Source of the DNA: Corella eumyota
Lineage: Eukaryota; Chordata; Ascidiacea; Phlebobranchia; Corellidae
Reading direction: 5' to 3'
NCBI GenBank assembly: GCA_963082875.1
Contig: OY720101.1
Coordinates: forward strand, 12,857,671-12,921,670
DNA length: 64,000 nucleotides
The notes beneath the pieces were generated by a model. The model was not told the DNA's origin. It made no database searches and saw nothing but the letters and a program-made list of their open reading frames with translations. Position numbers and translations under genes: made by a program. This document shows, in pieces, positions 34,301-45,766 of this stretch. Numbering within the stretch: position 1 is the first letter of the stretch; every line of letters begins with the position of its first letter.

Positions 34301-37300
34301 AAGTTTAATATGGCATAAAATTAAAACCTAAAATAAATAAACAAGGCAAGTTACCATAAGATATATCTTGCCAATGCTTAAGGCTATATCCAATTTAAAC
34401 TGCATAGGCTTAATGTTGATTAAGAATTTGCAAGACGGGTTTAGCAACTAATACAAATATCTCTAACCTTTATGGTTCAGTTTATCTAATCTTTTTGGAA
34501 AATATTTTGTATCCAAGTGGTTATTATCTTTTTAAACAATATTTACTTGACATTTTGATACAAAAAATTAATTTAGCTTTAACTTTTTAAGGAATAAATT
34601 TGTTTTGTAATCTAGTTAGTTGTTATGTTGTTTAATGATCCGTTTAATTGTATTTTCTTAAATTTATTTAAGCGTTACAATTATAGAAATGTCAATTGAG
34701 AAATAAATAAACAAACTTTTATTATTTCTCCTTCCTAACTTAGTTTATAAGAAATCTATATTACTGTAGGAAAAAAAAAAAAAAAAATTAAAATTTTAAA
34801 AAATTATTGTAAGACAAAAATAGAAAAAAACATTAATTTTTAAAAATATTTAGTTTAAAATTTACTGTACAATTAAAATGCTTTTTTTTATTTTAAACTG
34901 AATTAAAAAGTTTTATGTATTTACAGTTACAAGATAGAAGGGGTAAGGGAATAAGATTGGTGAGAGTAAGAAATCCTTGGGGACAAGTAGAATGGAATGG
35001 GGACTGGAGTGACAAGTAAAAAAAATTTTTCATAAAATTGTTGTTTATTTATAATTTGTCTACTGGCACTATGGTATATTAGTAACAGGTACTTGGCATT
35101 TAAACATGGGGTTCTGGGTTTAATTCCCTCTACTTACATGTTGTAACATACTTGTGTAAGACGTTTAAAAGTAATTTTACTAGCCCTTAAACTAGGCAGA
35201 GTAAGTTATTTTTAATACATCGAGGATAAACTAAAATTTTATTATTATTATTTCAAGATCATCCATCTGGAACCAGTTTCCTTCAGAGAAGAAAAGACTT
35301 GATGTTGAGTTTGGGGATGACGGAGAATTCTGGTTTGTTTTAATTTTTATAAAATAAAAAAGTTAATATTATTTTAAAATTAAGCATAGTGGAAAAGTTA
35401 AGACACTGAATTTTACCACATTAGGTTTTGGGTTCCAATACCCATCGATTTCATGTCATAGCGCTCTTAAGTAAGGCACTATAAGCAGTACAAACTTCTC
35501 TGAAGCCTAATATGAATAAATGTATGACCAATTTATAACAAAAAAAGAGAAAAAAAAATGCATTTTGTTGTGCAGGGGTAAATTATTGCTAACAAATATT
35601 GGTGCAAGTATAAATTGACAATTAAAATTTGACCAGCGCGTGGGGTGTGAACTTATATTTTAAAATTGTAAATATAGAAAAAGTTAAAGACGCAAAAAAC
35701 TAAAATTAATTTTATTTTTCTACAAAGGATGTCGTATAACGACTTCTGCAAAGCTTTCACCAAACTTGAGATCTGTAACTTGGGTCCGGATGCTCTGGAA
35801 GATGATCAAGACTCCAGTCAATGGGTGACCTCCATTCATGAGGGAAGGTGGACAAGGGGGTGCACTGCTGGGGGCTGCAGGAACTTTGCAGGTGGGGTCA
35901 AGGGGTAAATGGGAATTTTTTTAAATCAAAAATTAAAAAAAAAATTAATTAATATTTTTTCTTCTTTAGACACATTTTGGGTAAATCCCCAATTCCGTTT
36001 GATCCTGGAGGAAGAGGATGATGATCCAGATGACAATGAAGTGGGATGCTCCTTTATCCTCTCTCTTATGCAGAAGAACAGAAGAAAGCAGAAGGCAAAA
36101 GGACAGGGATTGCTCACTATCGGATTTGCTCTTTATAGGGTAAAAATTTAAAAAAAAATGTATTAACGAAAAAAATATATATAAAAATTATAACAAAAAT
36201 TAAATTTTAAAAATGCTTTTAATAGAATTGCAAAAAGTAATTTTAAGTAATAACTATTTATTTTTCATTTTTTTTTCATTTTTTAATTACGTTTTTTGCC
36301 CAAAAAGGTTTTTTTGTTGTAAAATAATTTTTTTTAATAAATTTATTTTATGACCACTTTTTTCTTCTATTTCTAATTTAAACAAAATATCCGATTTATT
36401 TCTTTAGCTTAAAGAGAAAATTCCTCCACACAGCACTTTAAAGAAAGATTTTTTTCTCTACAACCAATCAGTTGCTCGATCTAAAAACTACATCAACTTG
36501 AGAGAGAATTCAGAACGTTTTAAACTGGAAGCTGGTGAGTATGTTATAGTTCCGTCGACTTTTAAACCACACGAGGAAGCTGATTTCGTGCTGAGAATTT
36601 ACACTGAGAAAAGGGCATCAACTCAGTAAGTCAAATTATTTTTATTTTGTAATTTTTTTTATTAAATTAAATTTTGGGTTTAAATTTTTTTGAACTTGTT
36701 TTGTCAAATTTAAATTTTTTTGGGCATAATTTTAATTTTTTTTATTTTTTATTTTTAATGTGGAAAGGTCCACTATACCGCCTAAACCTAGAATAACATT
36801 CGTTACCCTGACCCAGTCTCAAGTTGACTTTGGCAGTTTGGGATATTATTGATAATGATTGTTTAAATATTAAACTGTCTTCTGGTTTTAATAAAAAAAA
36901 AATTTTTAAATTAAATTTTTAATTTTTTTTAAAGTGAATTGGATGAGCAGACCGGACAAAATGAGAAAATTACAAAAGAGCCTGTCCCAGTTAGCGTAAG
37001 TGTTTTAACCTTTTTTTAAATCAGAGTTTTTTATGTACAATTTATTTTACATTAATTACCTATGATTAAAAGTTGATTTTTTCGACATTAAAAATATTTA
37101 ATTTTTATCGCTCTTTAAAAATTAAAAATATGTTAATTTAAATTATTTTTAAATTTATATTTTATTAACTAATTTAAACTAGGTATTATTATTTTGAATG
37201 GCTTTAGTTAATAACACATTTATAGTTTGGCTATATGCACACTATTAAAATAAATAAAGTATAATAACTAATTAAATTAAAAGCTTTACTAAAAATTAAA

Positions 37301-39964
37301 TGCCTAGTTAAATATTATTATTTAAATATTTTGGATATTTTTTTAAACTTAAATTTAAAATTTAAAAATTTTTGCATGATTTTGCTGTGTATCATTATTT
37401 TATCATAAGTGTTTCCAAATTTCTATTTAATCAAAGAAATTTGTGGCTTTATGTTGTTGAGCAGAAACGAAAGGGAAACGCTGTGCCTGTTGTAAAGGTA
37501 GACTTCTTAGTTAGAGATATCTATGTTTTTTTTTAACATAGATTTCTTATTTTTGATTTTTTTTTTAACCAATTTTTTGTGGCACAATTTGCGGTGTATT
37601 TATATGAAGTGATTTAAAAATATTTTGTTTTGAAAAATTTGAAATAATATTTTTCAAAAATTTAATTTTTTTTATATTTTTAAAATCTCAAATTTTTTTC
37701 TATTTTAGTGCAATTTAATAAATTTAGAATATTGATAAAATTACTTTTTGTGAATAAAATGTAATAATAAATCAAATATTTAAAAGGATTTGCCACCCCA
37801 AGTAGACAAACCTAAAAAACCTGTAATTACAATTTTCGGATTAATTTTAATATTTGTGTTTTCTTTTTTTAAACATTTTTTTATTTTTATTTTCTGTGTT
37901 GTTTTTTGCATGTATTTTGTTAGAGCATGCTTTGTTAAAAATTACTAACAATTTTATTTAATATTTAAAACGAGTTTTACATTGTCATTGCATTATTTAA
38001 ACATTAAAACAGTTTTTAAGTAAGGCTTGTAACTACACACGCTCATAAATTGGTGTCATGACTGCTGTATGTTTATAATGTGCCATAGGCCACTAATTAA
38101 TTAATTTATTTATGTTATTTAGGAGGAAACCACTGAGAATGACAAAAAATTCCAGAAATTATTTGAGCAACTCACTGGAGATGTAAGTAATAAAAGTTTT
38201 AAAAAAAACTTGCCTAAAAAAATAAAATTTGGGCATATTAGCACCATTGCTACCCAATAGAAGCAGTGGGAATTAAACTCTGGACCTCATATGGTGATAC
38301 CACAATCATCTTGCCTTTGGTTTAATATGTTTTAATGTATTATTTGGTTATTTAGGATGGGGAAATTGATGCTTTTGAATTACAAGAAATTGTCAACTCT
38401 GTCATGCGAAAAAGTAATAAAAATTAGTAAAATTGTACTTCCTTACATAATTTTAACTTATTGTGTTTTTCTTAATCTTTATCCCCAAAACCAACTTTAT
38501 GGTCTAAACGTAAAGTAACCTTTGTAACTACGGTCCATTCTTAAGTTCACTTTGACAGTTTGGGATAATATTTATTATAATTCCTTTTTTGTTAACCTGC
38601 CCACTGGCATTGTTTCTAAACAAGTTAAAGTTGTTTATACCACCTTTCTTAAGGTCAGTACAATATTAAAGCAGTGGGGATTGAACCCAAGACTTAATGT
38701 AGTCAAATGAAGTGTTCTCACTAAAATATTTTGTGGCTAAATATAGGTTTGTTAACAATTTTATTTTTTTTACAATAACAGATGCAAAAGCTGGCAAGTT
38801 TTCAGGGTTTGGATTGGAGGCATGCAGAAGTATGGTGGCACTACTTGATGTAAGTAATACCTGCATTAGTACCGTATTTATTTTTAAATATAACCTGGTG
38901 ACCCAACCTAACAATATATTATTTCTTACTTCTGTATATTTAAGGTAACTAACTCAGGGAAATTGGATTATGACGAATTTAAAGCTTTGTGGATTAGAGT
39001 TAGAAAATGGATTGTAAGTATTAGACTTCTTTTCAAATTGTGTTTTTAAACAAATTTTTTTAATGATTTTATTTTTGTTATTATTCAGAATGTGTTTAAA
39101 GTTTTCGATAAAGACGGCAGTGGAAATTTTGACTCTTATGAGCTGAGGGAAGCTTTGTCAGATGCAGGTAAAAATTTAATTTAATACCGGCAACATGGTG
39201 TAGTGATTAAAAAACACTTGGCTTTTCTACATAAGGTTCTACATTTCATTTCCAATGCTGTAGCGCACTTAAGTAAGGTACTATAAATGGTATAAACTTT
39301 TGCTAAGCCAAAACCAAACAGCAAATTAAATTAATTTTGGGCAATTTAATCAATATTATTCCAAACTGCTAAAGTAAATTCGAGACTGGGTCAGGGTAAC
39401 AAATGTTACGCTATGTTTAGGTCATGAAGTCAGCCTTTCCAGAATAAATAAAATATGAGTAAAAAAATAGATAAAATAAAAAACAATTTTTAAAATACCT
39501 ATATTTTTTTAATCAGCTATTTTATCTTAACAAAATTAGGTTACTCACTTAGTAGTAAGTTGTACCAGATGTTGTGTGTTCGATACTCGAGCAAGGACCT
39601 TACAATAAACATGGATGACTTTATTTTGCTCTCTGTTAAGTTAGAGGGGATGTTCCGTAAGTGGAAAAATTTAAATTTTGTAAAAAAAAAAAGTTAACAA
39701 AAAATTAATTTTTTTAATTTTTTTTTGTTTTTAGGTTCTTTTAAGGAGTACAAAACGTCTCCTAACAGTGCAACTATTACATTAGAAGATGTAAGTTCAA
39801 TAATTTTTTTTTTCCTTATTTATTATTTAATTTTTACAAAATCATTTGATTATTTTAGTTTTTTATATATTTTTTTAAATTTATTTTTTCTATTCTAATT
39901 TTACAATTCCTTTTTTCAATTATTGTTATTTTTTTAGTGGTTGGTCACTACAATGTATTCTTGA
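26968..39964 (+). CDS. Classical calpain (calcium-dependent cysteine protease, CAPN9-like)
   Basis: Intracellular protease. Exons: alternative first exons 26968-27059 or 27259-27452; then 27541-27727, 28295-28364, 29839-29969, 30605-30729, 31133-31301, 33739-33822, 34927-35015, 35258-35332, 35728-35891, 35970-36139, 36408-36625, 36935-36995, microexons 37465-37497 and 37787-37822, 38123-38182, 38356-38413, 38782-38849, 38945-39013, 39089-39167, 39540-39656, 39735-39790, 39938-39964. Starting at 27259 and without the microexons it is 756 residues. The catalytic triad is complete: Cys153 in GDCWLLAA, His311 in GHAYSITG, Asn336 in RNPWG. The C2-like beta domain follows (exons 9-12, with FWVNPQF and [10 protein letters not shown]), then a short charged linker and a penta-EF-hand domain, the best loop being [12 protein letters not shown]. 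It ends TMYS, as calpains do. The FHFQFW and LLEKAYAKL blocks resemble human CAPN9/3 most by memory. The long AT-rich intron 31302-33738 holds nothing I recognise. Confidence 0.93.
27775..28005 (-). mobile_element. SINE family A, reverse, diverged
   Basis: Inverted body ('ctaaacatagagtaacattt') and inverted head ('actggggattaaaccaatga', 'aagccaagtgttctaac') in calpain intron 2. Confidence 0.6.
28491..29327. repeat. 38-bp minisatellite, about 22 units, in calpain intron 3
   Basis: Near-perfect tandem units of 38 bp starting 'ccatgtgtaaaaatgtaata'. Units repeat with almost no differences: the first has g for a in 'gtgtgaaaatg', one has 'aatataataac', and the last unit is diverged. There are no unique spacers, so it is not a CRISPR array. 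The high homogeneity implies recent expansion or ongoing homogenisation, and copy number is likely to vary between individuals. Confidence 0.95.
30820..30955. repeat. Dispersed repeat (family C)
   Basis: The stretch 'ggctataaaataaatgaagc' ... 'gttagttaagagttatgacc' ... 'acaacaattaaaa' recurs at 59480-59610 and more weakly at 35515-35640. It is probably the 3' part of another SINE. No tRNA-like head is visible here. Confidence 0.5.
35052..35240 (+). mobile_element. Diverged SINE-like fragment
   Basis: 'ctggcactatggtatattag' head-like start, box-B-like 'ctgggtttaattccc', short body and 'catcgaggataaa' tail, between calpain exons 8 and 9. It ends just before the exon 9 acceptor. Confidence 0.5.
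35385..35640 (+). mobile_element. SINE family A head followed by a family C-like tail
   Basis: A family A-like head and 5' body (about 35385-35510, 'cgctcttaagtaaggcacta', 'tacaaacttctctgaagcc') runs into a family C-like stretch (35515-35640, 'gaccaatttataac', 'aaatattggtgcaag'). It could be two elements side by side or a composite SINE. Confidence 0.42.
36757..36885 (-). mobile_element. SINE family A fragment, reverse
   Basis: 'ttaatgtggaaaggtccact', 'agaataacattcgttaccc', 'gacccagtctcaagttgac' match the inverted tail half of family A. The head is missing. It lies in calpain intron 12. Confidence 0.6.
38476..38735 (-). mobile_element. SINE family A, reverse
   Basis: Inverted tail and body ('tctttatccccaaaaccaac', 'taaacgtaaagtaacctttg') and inverted head with box B ('ggggattgaacccaag') in the intron between calpain exons 38356-38413 and 38782-38849. 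Confidence 0.62.
39184..39455 (+). mobile_element. SINE family A
   Basis: Head 'taccggcaacatggtgtagt', body 'ctatgtttaggtcatgaag', tail 'ccagaataaataaaatatg'. It lies in the calpain intron before exon 39540-39656. Confidence 0.75.
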
Positions 39965-41148
39965 ACATTCTATACATCTTTCTGTGACATCACAATACAA
40001 AAAAATATATTAGTAAGAAGTCAACTATATTCACTTCTCCCAAAAAAATTTCGAATTTTTTTCACTTTTTTTGCATCTCAAAATTTTTGCAGTTAAAGGG
40101 CCCCATGCTTATATAGGACATTTGCAGTTTAAATAATACCTCTGTCTGTAAAATAGCTGAGTACAATAAAATAACCCTGCCAAATTTAATAAATGCCGTA
40201 TTATGAAATCTATATCAATATTGGTGCAAACAGGAATAAAAACTCGAAAAAAATTTAATAAAATTTTTGCTTTGAATGTTTACATAAAAAACTCAAAATA
40301 AAAACATTCAAAATAAAAAATAGTTTTTTTTTAACAATATCTTAATTTCTGTATAAATACATTTTCGAAAAAATTTATATATGAATTTATGTTGAAGATT
40401 TAGTTAATTTGGTTGGGCACATTTGGTGGAATTAATGTTTTATAAGCATGTTAAATAAGGCATGTGTTTATATGTATGTAATATCATTTTAATATTTTTT
40501 GTGCTATAGGTTGTTTATGTTAATATATAAATAAGTGTATTTTAAATGTATAAAAATATTGAACTAATATCCTTATTTTGAACATCACATTTTTCCACAA
40601 AAGAGTTTTTTAAAAACCATATAACCTTACCTATTTTGTTTTAAAAGTCAATTAAATGACAAAATAAAATTTTTTAAACATTAATAATACCGGGTATTGC
40701 TTAGCAATTAATTAACAGCTTTTTAATAAATAATTAATGCTTAAAAATCTACTTTAATTTTAGAATAGTTTTTGTATGTAAAATTTTGTAACTTTTTTGA
40801 AAAAATATTCTTTTTTTAGTTTGTCCCAAAAAATTATTGGTGTGTTATCTATTGTGTGTGTGCCATTTTATTAACTTAGTGTTGTGTTTTTAGAAACTTA
40901 TAAAAATGTGCTGTTTTTTGTTAGTGTTTTTTTGTATAAGCTACTAACCCCTGCATATGTTCCTACTATATAAAATGTCGCCCTATTATATGTACCATAG
41001 CATGCTAGTTAGCCTGCGTTTTATAACATAAAATATATTACATTTGTGGTTAAAAATATGAGCTGTCATATTATGCAAACTTATCGGTGTAAGTTAGATG
41101 AAAAAGATTTTTTTTTTTATTTACAAAATCAATTTTTTTTAAAGTTTT
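39965..41148. other. Convergent spacer between calpain and ASIC copy 1
   Basis: Calpain 3' UTR, then AT-rich DNA. From about 40178 the sequence resembles 45227-45766 ('gccaaatttaataaatgc', 'acatcaatattggtgcaaac'), marking the left part of the ASIC duplication. A minus-strand AATAAA (41116-41121) lies 28-33 bp past the ASIC stop. Confidence 0.5.
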
Positions 41149-44100
41149 TTAAACTGGTGGTCGAATTTTGCTTTCCCGTTTAAGGTAGAATTTTCTGGCA
41201 GCCCAGAGCCAAAAAATCTGGAAAGAAAAGTCCACGAATTCTACAATCGTAGCAAAGCTAAAAAGCACAAAAAATAAAGTATAGCCTACTGATAAATGTA
41301 CTTGCCTTAGCTTAGAACTCGTTTTAACCATTTACTACCTGCAGCCTAGGAACAGTCCAGCACCACCTCCTATATCACAAAGTAATCTCTCAAACGTATA
41401 AATTGGTACCTCCTCTTTTTCAGTAAACTGTAAGTTTCCGTAAAATACGCGAAGTTGCACAGCATCTCTTCTTCAAAAAATGTTCCTTTATTATTTTGTT
41501 TTAGGCTATATTGCCCAGTTATATCTTAGTATTTTGCTAAATAATGACTGACAATATTACGAGTCTAGTAGCAGGAAAACAGCAAGTATAAATAATAAGG
41601 GCTTGTAGCCTAAAACGTTTTTTTTTCGTTAACAGAAGTTAAAGCTTTAATAGTTTTCGTACTTACGCTATATTTATATTTGTTGCTTTTAAAAATTCCC
41701 TTGAAAAGCCTTCTGACAGTCCCGTGTTAGTTACATGTACTTCGTATTCCGTGTAAGCACAGTCAGTCGGACAGTTGCAAGATTGTAGATCAAACAAATC
41801 TGTTTAAAATAAATACAAATTGTACATTTTTTAAACACTGTAGGAAAACGCATACAGCCTAAAAACATTTATGCCCATAAGTTTACTTTTACACCACGTT
41901 AGAAAATTTTCTATATACCTTGCCCTGCCCTAACTTTAACCGCTTAGTTATTATCGTGGTTTATTAAGATTTTTTTTTTAGGTTTATTAAGATTTTTTAC
42001 AAAGTTAGGCGCCATTTAGTGTTTTTTTTATTTGTTAACAAAGAAGTATAAATGCAACCAAAGCTAGTATTTAAAGACCAGCCTCAAATATTCGAATTAG
42101 GTCAAGAAGGTGGATTTTACGACAGGGTCATTTCAAAAAATCGATATTTTTCTATAGATCAAGAGGTACTGTCAATGGTAAAATGTTAACAAAAGTAAAT
42201 ATATATCTATAACCTTGTTTGCCGTAATATTGTAAGATTAGGCAGTTATGTAGCTCCTTGAAAGTACAGACTTTTGCATTGCCAGGCATGTGTGGGTATT
42301 TACAGCCACATAAATGTTCGGTGTAGTTTGCTTGGCATTCAAAAATACATTTTTCAGACGAGTAGGTGTCGTGGTATTTTAAAACTTTGCTTCCACATTG
42401 ACCGTGCGGCGGTGGCTAAAAATAAGTAAAAAAGCGTAAGTGCTAAAGTTGTAGTAACTTATTTTTTAGACTGTATTTAAAAGCAGTTATCAAACCCAAG
42501 CTTAGAAGGCCTCATAAGGTAAACGTTTTAAAAAAGCTTATGGTAATCAGAGTTTTATACCAGTAGCTTGACTTCTTTTCTTTCAATAATCACTTCAGTA
42601 GAAATACCCTTTAAGATCGAAAATCCGATATCTTTCATAGCATCTGGTCTGGTACCTGGCCTATGTACAGCTACACGAAAACCACCATAAACAGCATATG
42701 GGCCATTGGTCCATTCATTAGCATCCAATAATATTGCAATGTCTAGCCCAGCTGATTGTCCTAAACATAGCAATGTTTTTTAAAATTGTTTTTGTTCATT
42801 ATTTTATGTTAAAACTTTATCTAAAAAATTTGACAATAAAGGCCTTGGTTCAATTTTAAAAGTAGGTGGTATAAAGTTATTCTACGTCAAAAACTTTAAT
42901 ATGTTGAAAAGTTTACCTCTTGCAACTTGATATCGAACACTCTCTAAATTTATTGGGTCATAAGTTTTACAAATACCAAAGTCGGTAAGGGTAGAATGTA
43001 AGATGCTGAAATTGCAATAAACACCACCAAAAAAGCATCTAAAACAAAATATTTTTTCTCCCAGATTTGTTTAAACGTTGGGCATATAATAATTTTATTT
43101 ATCTTCGAGATTTTAGTACTATAGACGTTGTTAAAATATTATAATAGGTTGTTAATTATATACATACAGATGGCCTAATTTAATGTTTTTTTGCTGGGTT
43201 TAACAACATCATGTGATGTTTTTATGTAAAAGGGGGCTTTGAGAAAGTCTAACTTATAATTTTATTTTAAAATTCAATTGTTAACATATAATAGCTTATA
43301 GTTACCCGAGAAGCTCATAATCATATGCTTTCTCATAATAAAACTTGGTCAAATTATAATGGTCAAAATCACTTAAATTAAGAGTAAGATCAGGAAAAGA
43401 CCCCCATCCGTCAAAAGCTCTTAAGACCAATTTTTCTTCAAGAGTAGTCATCTTACTTTTCCTTTTAAATATTTAAGAAAAAATTACTTTTTTTAACTAA
43501 TATTTTTGAAATATATAACAATTATTGCACCACATTAGGACAATTAATGTTAATATTAAGACCGTTTTATCGAATCACATTAATAATTTATGTTTTTAAT
43601 ATTCGTACCAACAGGTGTCACAGGTGATAACCTTGTTTTTTCATCAAAATTTAAAAAAATAATGTTTTTGAAGAGCTTGTTTTAAAGTTAATTTTAAATG
43701 CTACTTACTCAAGGACTCCACGTACTATACATAGTTAATATACACATTATTATCTTTTTTTAACTTTTACTTACTGAAAAATGTTATAGTTGCAAATGGT
43801 TACTGCTGGGAATTCACTTTTTTCTTCGTAAGTAGTAGAAGTGTCGATTCGTGATGGGTAAGTGTAATATACTTGCAAGGTTTTAGTTAAAACGTAAGTG
43901 CAGTAACTCATTGCAAGTACGATTAGCACGAACCAAACTGTCCTAAAATGATTTTTTTTACGTAAAAAGGCAAACTTTAAAGTCTTTTTTATAAATATGT
44001 TAACCCAACCCAGTCTCAAGCTGTACTTGGCTTTTAGGGATATTATTAATTATATTGCTTAATTATTAAATGCTTATTGATTATTAGGCTGTCAGTAGTT

Positions 44101-44477
44101 TGTAGCGCCTTTAAAGGTGCCATGGCTTGGAAATAGTAGAGATCGAACCAAGGGCCTTAGATATTAAAACCAAGTGTTTTAAACTCTTTCAATTATCGAT
44201 AAAAAAAGATGTTTTAATAGAGTGGGTAAAAAAGTTTATTTTTGAACCTTCTAAATTTGGTAGCATCTTGTGTAAACACGTGCCTTATTCCATGCATTGT
44301 CGAGCTTTCTGTAAAGGCCAGCGCCTTAAGTGACAACGCAAGGTTCGCCACATTTTTTTCACTTTTTAAATCTTGTTTTAATTCCTTCGTGGTGTTTTTT
44401 AACCAGTTTACTCCATTATCTTTATTTTGTTCTTCACTTTCTAAATCAATGATTGTCATTTTTGCAGCAGATAACAT
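41149..44477 (-). CDS. ASIC-type (ENaC/degenerin family) sodium channel subunit, copy 1
   Basis: Trimeric, amiloride-sensitive cation channel subunit of the plasma membrane; in ASICs it is opened by protons. Nine minus-strand exons: 44248-44477, 43775-43942, 43306-43461, 42917-43038, 42561-42760, 42214-42415, 41667-41799, 41339-41470, 41149-41257. Phases close and the product is 483 residues. The N-terminal gating His-Gly motif is present (TMHGIRHVF, His62-Gly63). TM1 is about 78-98 and is followed by FPAVTICNYN. The ectodomain has the usual cysteines (PPHGQCG, CIFECQANY, CGCKYPHMPG, CNCPTDCAYTEYEV). TM2 is about 437-466, with pore motif GLFLGCSFATIVEF. The selectivity triplet is therefore G-C-S where mammalian ASICs have G-A-S. 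The cytoplasmic tail is short and basic. A second ATG seven codons in (MTIIDLE) is an alternative start. Whether it is proton-gated cannot be decided from sequence. Confidence 0.9.
43998..44180 (-). mobile_element. SINE family A fragment, reverse, in ASIC 1 intron 1
   Basis: 'taacccaacccagtctcaag', 'gatattattaattatattgc' and an inverted head with 'gagatcgaaccaagggcctt'. A matching shorter fragment sits in intron 1 of copy 2 (48595-48700). Confidence 0.58.
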
Positions 44478-45766
44478 TGTTTAGTTTTATTATTAGCCTA
44501 ATTAGTAAATATTTTACTTTTTAAAAAATAATAGACATAATATTTTTAACATAGCATCTAAATTTTTAAGTTATTTTTATATATTTTGATCTTTGATGAG
44601 GTTAGGTCGACTTTACGACCAAAACATAGAGTAACGTTTGTTACCACGGCCCAATCTCTAGTTAACCTTGTTAACCTATTTGTTCTTGTTATCAAACTAA
44701 TAATTCTCAAATTTCAAAATTAAAAAAAATGAAATTTCGAAACTCATACATTTCTTATAAAGCAAGACCACAATAACCACATTTATTGTAATCGTAAATA
44801 TAACATATTATTACGTTTTACATTGTGGCAAGGCCCCAAACAAGACTTAAATTATTAATAATTTTAAACAGGACTGAATATCAACCCATTCTTTTTTATT
44901 TCTATTATTTTCCCAATTTTGTAAAAAACAGCATCACGTGACATTTTAAATAATCACGTGGTCCCTTTTTTCGTAAATATTAGTCACGTGAGCTGTCTTT
45001 TGATTAAATTTTAATAAGGCTTTAAATTAGGTTTTAAAGAAAATTAGGTTAAAAACGTTTAGGTCAAATTTAAAAACCCTTTTTGATGTGTATATATACC
45101 CAAATATTTATTTATTTTGGGCATGAGAATTTTTCTTATATTTTAACGCATTTTTGATATCCTTTTTCAGTAAAAAGTTTAAATAAAATCTTTGCCTGTA
45201 AGCTTAGAACTTTTAAGAAAAACCTGCCAAATTTTATAAATGCAGTTTATTAAAATCTACATCAATATTAGTGCAAACAAAAGTAAAACCCGAAAAGAAA
45301 TAATTTTAAGCTTTAGGTTTATGTGATAGAATATTTACATTTATGAGAAAAATATAAATGAATACTGTCTAAAATATGAAATGGTCCAAATGTAATAAAT
45401 TTAACAATATTCTAATTTTTATATAAACACATTTTTAGAAAACTTTCTGTGTATAATTTATTTTATAAATTTAGTTTATTTTGGTGGGAAAAGAAAAATG
45501 TGTTAAAAGGTATGTTATATTATTTTAATAACCTTACCTATTGTGTTTATAAGTCATTATAATAAAATTAATTTTTTTAAACTTTTAAATGACCAAGTTT
45601 TGCATAGCAGCTAATTAAAGCAATTTACTGAATAATTTTTCCTTAAAAATTTCCTTTAATTGCAAGATATTTTTAAACGGCAAATTGTGCTAACTTATCA
45701 GGTTTAGTAGTAAACTTAAACGAAATTTCTTTTTTTTTATTTACAAAATCAATTTAAAAAAGAATT
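44478..45766. other. Spacer between the two ASIC genes
   Basis: Upstream region of copy 1: SINE family A fragment at 44575-44690 (minus), CACGTG cluster at 44935-44990. The duplication joint lies near 45080-45220, after which the downstream flank of copy 2 begins (45227 on). No coding exon is seen. Confidence 0.5.
44935..44990. promoter_or_regulatory. Three CACGTG E-boxes upstream of ASIC copy 1
   Basis: CACGTG at 44935-44940, 44955-44960 and 44985-44990, about 460-510 bp upstream of the start codon. The block, followed by 'tgtcttttgattaaatttta', is also found upstream of copy 2 (49686-49740) while the DNA around it has diverged. CACGTG is the core site of bHLH-ZIP factors of the USF/MITF/MYC type. 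The role here is inferred. Confidence 0.5.

Larger units (their letters stand above)
40178..45075. repeat. ASIC tandem duplication, unit 1
   Basis: Matches 45227-49800 in the same orientation: downstream flank, all nine ASIC exons and upstream CACGTG region. Offsets range from about 4620 at the last exon to about 4750 at the upstream boxes. Exons are well conserved, while introns and flanks are much more diverged than in the PRC1/ZP duplication, so this duplication is older. Confidence 0.85.
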
